Below, piece by piece: positions 10,801 to 17,563 of a stretch of DNA of 22,997 nucleotides. Position 1 is the first letter of the stretch. Each line of letters begins with the position of its first letter. The translations under genes were made by a program, and so were the position numbers. The stretch lies in NCBI GenBank assembly GCA_009801015.1, contig VHZZ01000690.1:127185-150181 (forward strand), given 5' to 3'. The stretch is from Silene noctiflora. Taxonomy: Eukaryota > Streptophyta > Magnoliopsida > Caryophyllales > Caryophyllaceae. The notes beneath the pieces are model-generated. The model did not search any database and was not told the DNA's origin. It saw only the letters and a list, made by a program, of their open reading frames with translations.

Positions 10801-11564
10801 TACCTCAAGAATTCTGTATGACATATATAAATATAACACAAACATAAGAAACGGATAATATGAGATAACGGGGCGTTTCAGAAATTCTAACAAGAGCAAT
10901 GGAGCATAACTACATACATTTAAAGCTTCTTACAGCCTGCCCGCCGCTATTCAAAATGTTTTATTATAAGTAAAATGCCTGGCTTCTATGTCAAATTTCG
11001 TGCAGACAAACACCAACAACAAGTGCTAATTCTCATTGCATAAAGTTCCATTTTTATTCAATTTTCCCCCTGAATCAAATGCATATGGAAACCCTAATTA
11101 AGCTAATTTGGTTAAAAGATTCAAACTTTCACGAACTATTACCAAGGAATAAAAATCCCACACAAGAATAATCACAAATACACAATGTAAAATAAAAAGA
11201 CAAGAAAATTACGTGCAAGTATAGAGCTTTTCATTAAGCATCCTGAAATGACCTCCTGATAATCTGGCTTTCATCTACCAAAACAACCAAAACCCACATA
11301 AATTTAACTATAAAACAATACAATACGATGAAAAATACACAATTGAACCCTAATTTGATGATAAAAGTCGAATTAATTAGGATAAAAGGATGTAGAATGT
11401 ACCTTGTCAAGGAAAGACGAGGGTTTTGAAGAAATTGAGGGTTTAGAAGAAGATGAAGATGAAGAAGTAAGTTGTTTGCCATTGTTATTGTTAATGGGTT
11501 TGTTTTGATTTTTACGTTGACCTCCTCTTCTCTTACGTTTCTTGGTTTGAACTTCTGACGCCAT
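5904..11564 (-). CDS. RRP8: Ribosomal RNA-processing protein 8, SAM-dependent rRNA methyltransferase (9 exons)
   Basis: Spliced from nine exons: 11564-11403, 11274-11213, 9748-9697, 8314-8200, 7695-7601, 6905-6799, 6729-6615, 6169-6125 and 5972-5904. All introns are GT-AG, all phases agree, and the product is 273 aa (plant RRP8 proteins are close to this length). RRP8 is a nucleolar methyltransferase; the yeast enzyme makes m1A in 25S rRNA, and the same role here is inferred. Residues 1-54 are a basic, serine-rich leader with KKRKRR (8-13), a likely nuclear/nucleolar signal. Then come [15 protein letters not shown] (59-73), [20 protein letters not shown] (93-112), the SAM-binding motif [13 protein letters not shown] (124-136), acidic D147, ACDM (157-160), [11 protein letters not shown] (172-182), [14 protein letters not shown] (199-212), [12 protein letters not shown] (240-251) and the family C-terminus [15 protein letters not shown]. 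Introns 2 and 3 are about 1.4 kb and intron 3 carries MITEs. Leu197 replaces the Pro I would expect in HRVLKP. The ATG at 11564 starts a typical family N-terminus. Confidence 0.94.
6230..6530. repeat. Degenerate 'tgggt/ggtc' simple-sequence stretch in RRP8 intron 7
   Basis: Within intron 7 (6614-6170) the plus strand shows many short variants of 'tgggt', 'gggtc' and 'gggtta' without a strict period. This is low-complexity sequence of the kind often found in plant introns. It contains no exon: the conserved protein reads straight from exon 7 to exon 8 without it. Confidence 0.35.
7787..7865. repeat. Long poly-A tract in RRP8 intron 4
   Basis: The run is 79 bases of A interrupted only by one G at 7799. 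It lies in intron 4 (8199-7696), in the transcribed strand as poly-T. It could be the tail of an old retroposon or an expanded mononucleotide repeat. Its exact length is unreliable in most assemblies. Confidence 0.9.
7897..8040. mobile_element. Single-ended Stowaway-like MITE fragment
   Basis: The left end reads TA-CTCCCTCTGATCCTTTTGG starting at 7895, the classic Stowaway terminus, followed by 'ggattaccccatttgttc'. No matching inverted end followed by TA is seen before exon 4, so the right boundary given is arbitrary. Located in RRP8 intron 4. Confidence 0.45.
9033..9210. mobile_element. Mutator-type MITE, copy 2, with 10-bp target duplication
   Basis: A perfect 10-bp direct repeat CTAGCATAAC flanks the element (9023-9032 and 9211-9220). 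The termini CAGTAAGTCTTGGCTAAGAC... and, reversed, CACAAATTCTTGTTTAAGAC... match at 17 of 22 positions. Subterminal 'gacgg...ccgtc' pairs resemble those of the other copies, although 'taagacgg' replaces 'tgtgacgg', so this is a sister subfamily. It is 178 bp with no coding capacity, inside RRP8 intron 3. Confidence 0.75.
9342..9569. mobile_element. Stowaway MITE in RRP8 intron 3
   Basis: The left end is CTCCCTCCGCCCTGTCATTT and the right end is GGTAAACAAAATGAC...AGGGAG followed by TA. The inner termini 'gtcatttgtttacc' and 'ggtaaacaaaatgac' are near-perfect complements. The expected left TA duplication reads AA and is probably mutated. At 228 bp and without coding capacity it fits the Tc1/mariner-derived Stowaway group. 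Confidence 0.8.
9749..11212 (-). other. Long intron 2 of RRP8, no nested gene seen
   Basis: The 1,464-bp intron runs between the donor after 'acttgcac' (11213) and the acceptor 'cttgcag' (9749). Two plus-strand open frames here (10305-10541 and 10538-10741) have no recognisable protein content and look like chance. No bounded mobile element is seen. Confidence 0.6.
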
Positions 11565-11839
11565 TGATTCTCAAGCTCTTGAGCTTTCGTTCTTAGTTTT
11601 GTGAATCACACACCCAGAAAATTTGAGAACAAACCAAGTAGTTTGGGTTTTAGGGTTTAGTTATTTAGAGACAACCCAAACCTAAACTAAACCGTTAAAT
11701 GTTTATAATTGCAATTCGATCAATTAAATCGTAATTTTCAAGACTAATCTCATCCTTATAGACTAAAAGATTAATAAGTTTAGGCTTTAGGGCAATCCCA
11801 CTCATTCTTCCCGCCACTGCTCCCTTGCGCAAAAATATT
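11565..11839 (-). promoter_or_regulatory. RRP8 5' leader and proximal promoter
   Basis: This holds the 5' untranslated region and promoter of RRP8. No clear TATA box sits at a convincing distance, which is common for housekeeping ribosome-biogenesis genes. A 'cttcccgcc' string at about 11806-11814 resembles an E2F site but is single and unverified. Confidence 0.45.
11651..11658 (-). promoter_or_regulatory. Telo box upstream of RRP8
   Basis: The minus strand reads AAACCCTA at 11658-11651, with its nearest base 87 nt upstream of the RRP8 start codon. The surrounding minus-strand sequence is 'aactaaaccctaaaaccc'. Telo boxes are known promoter elements of plant ribosomal-protein and ribosome-biogenesis genes, which fits this gene's role. 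Activity is inferred. Confidence 0.65.
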
Positions 11840-11983
11840 CTCTTTTAATTTCAGCAATAATATATTGTAGTCAATTAATAACTATCAATATATTATATAT
11901 TATATATATATATATAAAAGATGTTTTTTTCGGAGCACGTGGTAGTCTCCAATTTTCTTAAAACACGTCAAATAATAAAATTT

Positions 11984-12150
11984 ATTCTAAAGTAAATCTT
12001 AAATAAAAGATATAACTATTTTATTTTAAAGATCTTAAAGAAAAATATAAATATATTAACTGTATCAAGTGTTCTAATGAAACACTTCAAATATAAAATG
12101 ATTCTAAAGTAAATCTTAAATAAAAGATATAACTATTTTATTTTAAAGAT
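11984..12150. repeat. Pair of identical 50-bp direct repeats
   Basis: Positions 11984-12033 and 12101-12150 are identical, beginning 'attctaaagtaaatcttaaa' and ending 'ttttaaagat'. They are separated by 67 bp. The perfect identity contrasts with the decayed surroundings and suggests a recent duplication. Confidence 0.85.
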
Positions 12151-12614
12151 AAATCTTAAAGACCTCAAGTCAATTTTGGTTCACCTAATTTTCGGGTTCT
12201 ATCATGTTGAGTTTCGGTGGTTCGGGTCGAGTAAACGGGTCAACTTTTGTCAGCTTTAAATCCTCCGAACGAAGCAAAGAAGAACATATAAACCTAAGCT
12301 AAAACGCAAACTCCTACTTGGGTTTGGCTTTTACGAGTATTTTCTAATACAAAGCCTATCAATAATACTCCGCCAAAGCTTTTAATATTTAGAGGTTGTA
12401 TTTTCTTTATCCTTATATATCTAAAAGTTGTGATTTCCTAGAATTGTCATATACAATTATGACTACTAATTATTCTCTTGATATGTATAAGTTTTTCATA
12501 ATCTTTGTCATGCACACTATTCTCTTGATATATACGTGCAATTTGTGGTTGTTAAGTTACTTGCATAGTTTTCTCTCTTCCAATTAATTTTATGGCTTAA
12601 TTTTTGTTTTGTAA

Positions 12615-12645
<31 letters not shown>

Positions 12646-12903
12646 AAGTTACAAATTTCTCTTATCTAGGCACAAATGGTTTGGAAATACAACAAAAGTG
12701 ATAGACAAAGTTTGGGAGTTCATATGCAAATACAACATAACGTTTACAATAGTCAGTATATGCTCACAAGTTTAGTCAACTTTATCAACTTATCCTTTTC
12801 TCAATTGAAAATAAATACATATAAATTTCTAAAAATTACTATGTTACAATTTTCCAATTAGAATTAAGAAATGACTAATTATTAATTATTTACAATTTTT
12901 CTA

Positions 12904-13060
12904 TTAGAATAAGAAAACTAATTTTTAATTTTTGTACCCTTATTATTTTAAAATTATTTACTTTTTCCAACTTTTCTGTTAGAATAAGAAACTAATTTTT
13001 AATTTTTGTACCCTTATTATTTTAAAATTATTTACTTTTTCCAACTTTTNTATTAGAATT
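12904..13060. repeat. 75-bp tandem repeat, about two copies, with an N
   Basis: The unit starting 'ttagaataagaaa' at 12904 repeats at 12979 and begins a third time at 13053 (periods 75 and 74). The first two copies differ by one or two bases. Position 13050 is an N, an unresolved base in the assembly exactly at the third junction. Confidence 0.85.
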
Positions 13061-13822
13061 AGAAGATTGTTTTTTAATATATGTATTTATAATTTTATAT
13101 GTATAAAAACACAACAAAATTTATCACAATATTAGGCACCCGAATTAGTGTATCGTTGCATGGCAAACGAAAAATTATACTCCGTAAAAATCAACCTTAG
13201 AACATTAAAACAAAATTAATGCAATGCTATGACAAAAGTTACAGAAGTTGTCTTGTTCATATACCTGACTTTATATGATAAGAATTCATATATCTAAAAT
13301 TTTTCCTATTAAATACGTTCCATATGATAAGAAAAATGTATATGAAGGATTTAATCCATGTAGTTCTCTTCATGTACAGTCTTTACTCATCAACAATTAG
13401 TTTAGTTTTTTTATTTGTTATCCTACTCAGTTTCCTATTTTCAATTAAATACTTTTAATTCCTACACGGTTTGTGAGATATATTTTTAGCATTTTCCACA
13501 AGTTTATTTAAAAATAAAACACTATTTAGTTACCCGTGCAACGCACGAGCATGAAATCTAGTACTCTTATATTTTCAGCAATAATAAATTGTAGTCAATC
13601 TATTTTGAGCAAAAAAAAACTACAATAATTGAAATTAAACCTCTTCTATTTTCAGCAAGAATATATTATAGTCAATTCATATTGTATAATAATTCTAATT
13701 TGAGCAAAAAAAACTTACACTAATTCCAATTAAACCTCTTGTATTTTCAAAAATATATTATACTCAATTAATATTGTAGTCAATCTATTTTGAGCAAAAA
13801 AAATACACTAATTGGAATTAAA

Positions 13823-14107
13823 TACAGAATACGCAATACACAATATTTCCTTAAACTTCCCGTACATTTGATACGATCCTTTTCAACGGATCCTCATAGA
13901 AAAAATAAATCAATAATCCCTATATACTAAAATAATTAACACTACTTAAAAAGTCCCGCTCAATGTTATTATTACTCCCGACAAACTCTAACTAATGAAG
14001 TAAGTTGGTCCACTGTTAATTTAGTCCATTAATTTGGTTCAACTAATTAGGCATCTAAACTATTTTTTATATAACTCCCATGTAAAAATGAATTCTCAAC
14101 TACTATA
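13823..14107. other. AT-rich spacer, no gene seen
   Basis: No open frame, splice-bounded exon, RNA gene or bounded repeat is visible in this stretch. Confidence 0.4.
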
Positions 14108-14115
14108 GCTGATTC

Positions 14116-14845
14116 CAGGGGCGTCTTAAATTTTTGGGAGGCCCTGTGCTAAAAAGTCGAAGTGGCCCATAAAATTATTTTATTATTATTATTATACGAG
14201 TATGTTCTTTTGCGGTCATTTTTTTGCGATAATACTTAATGAAGGTATGAATGAACATTGATTTTTCCGTTCTATCTACTAGGCAAAATTTTTGCCCTTG
14301 TCTGCCGTATTAAGATACTATTCACCAAGTCATCGTGCCTAAAAGTTTTGTAAATCATACATCATAATAATTCATACATATGTAAATCTAAGACGATATA
14401 TGGTGGAGCATATTTTTAACGGTTTATGATAATACTTCACTATTACAAGAAATATTTTAATTATATATTAAATAAGCAAATTATGTTTCCTCACTCATAA
14501 TAATTATATGAAAGTGGGTAAAAGGGGTAATTACTATCTAAAATTTATTTTATAATAGGGTACCACAAATAAATATGGAGTGATGAAAAAATATGGTAAA
14601 ATAAAGTAGACAAAGTGAAGTAAAAAAAAAATCAAAGTGTAAAAAACAGATGTTATTAGTATTCGAACTTGGGTGGCTGAGAAATTAATTGTAAAATAAT
14701 GACACTTCAACCACTAGACTATACACTATGAATGTCATTGTATCAATGTTCAAACTATATATCCGTGAAACTTCTTGTAATGAGGCCCCCAACTTTGGAG
14801 GCCCGGTTCTTGGGCTCCGCTTGCACCGGGCCTTAGCCGGCCCTG
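14116..14845. mobile_element. hAT-type non-autonomous element with perfect 8-bp target duplication
   Basis: GCTGATTC flanks both ends exactly (14108-14115 and 14846-14853), the 8-bp duplication typical of hAT elements. The left terminus is CAGGGGCGTC and the reversed right terminus is CAGGGCCGGC; both inner ends continue with 'aggccc' motifs. The 730-bp body carries no transposase, so it was mobilised in trans. A tRNA-like pair of Pol III boxes lies inside on the minus strand (14721-14659). The short open frame over the right end (14685-14867, minus) is not a gene. Confidence 0.85.
14659..14721 (-). other. tRNA-like A and B boxes inside the hAT element
   Basis: On the minus strand TAGTCTAGTGG (14721-14711) matches the tRNA A-box pattern and AGTTCGAATAC (14669-14659) matches the B box apart from its edges. 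They start 52 nt apart, slightly long for a tRNA without a large variable arm. A functional tRNA is excluded because no acceptor stem or anticodon arm is visible. It may be a tRNA or SINE head captured by the element. Confidence 0.5.
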
Positions 14846-14853
14846 GCTGATTC

Positions 14854-16097
14854 AGAATTCGTCTCAATACAAAACTTTATAATAGTAGATTTATTAAATT
14901 ACAACTTTTTCTAACACAACCATTTACAAATATCGTACTGTAGTACGAGACCTATACTAATACTAATTACTAATATCTACTAAAAGAATAGACATTCTGA
15001 AAAAATTTCCCGCCAAAGTACATCGACTCAAATATGGAAATAAATGGTTCTTTCATTAAGAAGATATTTTCTTTAAAATAATAGTCTTTTCATCAAACTA
15101 TAATAATTTCAATTTCAATTAACTCTAAATTATACTCCTTTCATTAAAATAAAATAACATAGGTATCAAATTATAAACACAAATAAAATCTTTAAAATAT
15201 GGACAGTTGAGTAGTGATATAATCTACAAAATTGCAAGAAATTAATGCTTATAAAAAAATATTTTCATTAAAATACATATTTTGTAACATTTTCTCTCAA
15301 TTAGTTTTACATCATTTATTTTTTCAAATTAAAATACAATGAGGTAAAATATAAAAATTAATGAATTGTTATTTTAATTTTAAAATTGATATATTAAAAT
15401 TTAAAACTTCTATATAAATCGTGCTTTATTGCGTGGGGTCTAAACTAGTTATAAAATAAATTGATTAGTAATTATTCTCACTTTGTTTCGGAGGAAAAAT
15501 AATTGCTCGTCTGATATCATATATTTATATGTATGACAATTTAATCGCTTATGATAATTTAAAGAGTGCTACGTTGTAAAAAAATTTAGCCTTTTTTGTG
15601 ATGAATCCAGACTTCAGAGAAAACTTCATCCTGTTTCAACTTCACTCTATCACTTTCATTTTTGTACATTATTTACAAGTAGGCATTCAATTTCAATTTT
15701 CTCTTAATACATACGTGAAAATATACTCACACGGGATCTTGTTTGATTCGTCTTTATGAGTACATTAAAAAATTTAGTCTTTTTGTGATAAGTTTGGAAT
15801 TGATTGTATCTAGAGTGAATAATTGATCATCTATGTATAAACACAAATAAGTGCTACCCTAAAATTTACACTCTCTTAATACTGTTTGGTGCAAATTGAT
15901 AATTAGTTAAAATTTTCAAAATTTTTCAAATTCTCCTTAATATTAACCTTTCCCCGACTTAAAATCCTAACTCTATCACTAGCGTCAACATGTTATAATC
16001 GACTCGAGTCACTTGACACAAGGGTCGTGGGTAGCTTTCGGCTTTACAATAAATCCAATGACAACTTCTTCACTTGTTACCAAAGCAACTCGTCTTG
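14854..16097. other. AT-rich intergenic stretch, no gene seen
   Basis: No coding exon or RNA gene is apparent. A very degenerate Helitron-like end (a failed hairpin, then CTAG at 15445-15448) occurs near 15418-15449 and is not counted as a feature. Confidence 0.4.
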
Positions 16098-16105
16098 TCA
16101 AGACG

Positions 16106-16274
16106 CAGTGGCGGAGCCAGGATTTGAGCTTAGGGGGCGAAAATTTTTATGGGGGGCGAATGGGTTAAAATATAAGGCACACTCGAAAAAAATCGAAAAA
16201 TTTAACTAAAAACTTCGAAAAATTCAACCACCAGGGGGGCGACCGCCCCTGCTAGCCCCCTAGCTCCACCACTG
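16106..16274. mobile_element. Small hAT-type MITE with perfect 8-bp target duplication
   Basis: TCAAGACG lies on both sides (16098-16105 and 16275-16282). The left end CAGTGGCGGAGCCAGG and the reversed right end CAGTGGTGGAGCTAGG differ at only two of 16 positions. The element is 169 bp, with G-run and C-run pairs ('gggggc', 'gcccc') just inside the ends and an A-rich centre. It is non-coding. A 60-codon open frame that crosses its left part (16027-16209) is incidental. Confidence 0.9.
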
Positions 16275-16325
16275 TCAAGACGCCAATTTAGTGTTTTCAT
16301 TGACTTTTCTTACCCTTTAAAGAGA

Positions 16326-16522
16326 TAATAAGTCTCCCTTGTGACGGGTATATCCGTCATAAACTTCTGACGGGTCAAAAATCATCCACATGGATGGAAA
16401 AAACAAAAGTAAGAGTGCCTAGGTAATCACAAAAGGTTTGTCTTTATCTTCACAAGTGAGTTTTATTTGACTCGTCACAAGCTTGTGACGGGTATATTAC
16501 CCGTCACAAATGAAAATTTGTG
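16326..16522. mobile_element. Mutator-type MITE, copy 3
   Basis: The left end carries GTCTCCCTTGTGACGGGTAT and the right end, reversed, reads CACAAATTTTCATTTGTGAC, the same pair of termini as at 3689-3877 and 18533-18719. Flanks TTAAAGAGA (16317-16325) and TAAAAGAGC (16523-16531) agree at 7 of 9 positions, a decayed 9-bp duplication. The interior differs from the other copies, so the shared identity is mainly terminal. No coding capacity. Confidence 0.65.
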
Positions 16523-16554
16523 TAAAAGAGCTGGATTTTTCCTTTTATAATATA

Positions 16555-16760
16555 TTTTCTTCGTCTCGATCATTTGTTTATCTTTAATTTTGGCACAAAA
16601 ATCAAGACAAGAGGAAAAGATCGATTATTGAATGACAAGTGAGCAAAATTGAATGTGGGTATCAAATTGTTCATCAAAGGTATTACGAAAATCGAAAAGT
16701 ATACAATGGACTAAGATACCCAAAATAAAATAACTAAACAAACGATTGGGACAGAGAGAG
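16555..16760. mobile_element. Stowaway-like MITE with TA duplication
   Basis: TA borders both ends (16553-16554, 16761-16762). The left end '...cgtctcgatcatttgttta' is the approximate complement of the right end 'taaacaaacgattgggaca...gagag'. It is 206 bp with no coding capacity, typical of Stowaway elements. Confidence 0.75.
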
Positions 16761-16900
16761 TAATAATCGAGGAAGACATCTATGGTGTTACTCTCAGTTC
16801 GTTTTAATCATCTTTTACAAATAACAAAAGCTTGGGACGAATGGAGCATTATTCAGTAATATGTATAAATTAGTACCCTTTGTGTGCAATATAATGATAG

Positions 16901-17181
16901 TGGTGTAGTGGTAAGTTTAGGGTATTGATATTTTGTAGACCCGAGTTCAATTTCCACAAACAACATTATGTTGCTTTTTGGTCTCATTGCTTATTACATC
17001 TATGTAAGATTTATATTTATTTTTAATATTTTATTAAAATATATGTAATCTTTTACGATATTTAATCATGTAGGTATGACGATAAAAGAATATAATTACG
17101 TAAATAAACTCAACGTAATATCAAAATTATGGTTAAAAAATTTTGTGCCCTTCCAAACCAAAATTCCTGCGTCCAACCCTG
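16901..17181 (+). mobile_element. tRNA-like head plus hAT-like right terminus (partial element)
   Basis: TGGTGTAGTGG (16901-16911) is a good A box and GAGTTCAATTT (16943-16953) a diverged B box, 42 nt apart, close to normal tRNA spacing. Downstream, the end at 17181 reversed reads CAGGGTTGGACGCAGGAATT, resembling the hAT MITE ends nearby. I see neither a left hAT end nor an 8-bp duplication, so this is either a broken hAT element or a SINE-like head beside one. Confidence 0.4.
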
Positions 17182-17563
17182 ATAACAAGTTCATTTCATA
17201 AACCAAAATGCTACCAGCCGGGAATACTATGATAGTTATACTGCTTATACATCGTTTCGAACTGACGACAAAGTATAAAAGATTAACTAAAGACTGTAAA
17301 TTGAGATTTGTTGAGAATAATATTATGCAACTTTTGTACAACATGAATACATGATTTTGAAGAAATATCATATCCAATGTTCTTCAAATCTTTAAATAAG
17401 ATAAAAAGTCAAATTAAAAGTTTGTAAAAGTAATACAAATAGGTAACTTTATCTACTAAAGTTGCTCAAAAAAATGATACCGAAAGGCAGTAGACCATGT
17501 TATCGCCACTTTTCGCCTATGTAGTCAATTTGTTCTTGTACTGAACTATACACCGTTGCTCCA

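Larger units (their letters stand above)
11885..13561 (+). mobile_element. Helitron-like non-autonomous element (candidate)
   Basis: The right end has the Helitron signature: a hairpin CGTGC-aac-GCACG (13534-13546) followed about 12 nt later by a terminal CTAG (13558-13561), then T. A plausible left end begins TC at 11885 in 'tcaatatattatatatt' and is preceded by A, so the flanks would be A|T, the Helitron target dinucleotide. No Rep/helicase coding is present. Inside are two identical 50-bp repeats (11984-12033, 12101-12150), a T-run (12620-12646) and a 75-bp tandem repeat. The right end is fairly convincing; the left end is a guess. Confidence 0.45.
11840..13822. repeat. Degenerate tandem array, interrupted
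   Basis: Units built on 'ctcttntattttcagcaanaatatattgtagtcaa' (a partial pattern; n marks variable bases) occur at 11840-11884, 13564-13640, 13641-13735 and 13736-13822. The right-hand units also share 'tttgagcaaaaaaaa' and 'cactaattnnaattaa'. Unit length varies from 77 to 95 bp. The left unit is separated from the rest by the Helitron-like segment 11885-13561. Confidence 0.6.

Noticed and set aside
11234-11482. 82-codon minus-strand open frame overlapping RRP8 exons 1 and 2
   Set aside because: It is in a different frame from exon 1 and reads through intron 1. The conserved RRP8 residues lie in the spliced frame instead.
12396-12861. Two short open frames in the AT-rich segment before 12900
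   Set aside because: Their composition follows the local AT bias, with no homology I recognise. They lie in the Helitron-like, repeat-rich segment.
14659-14721. A real tRNA gene on the minus strand
   Set aside because: Only A- and B-box-like words are present. No acceptor stem or anticodon arm can be folded, and the sequence lies inside a hAT element.
15418-15449. A further Helitron 3' end
   Set aside because: CTAG|T is present, but the preceding arms CGTGC and GCGTG do not pair well, so chance is as likely.
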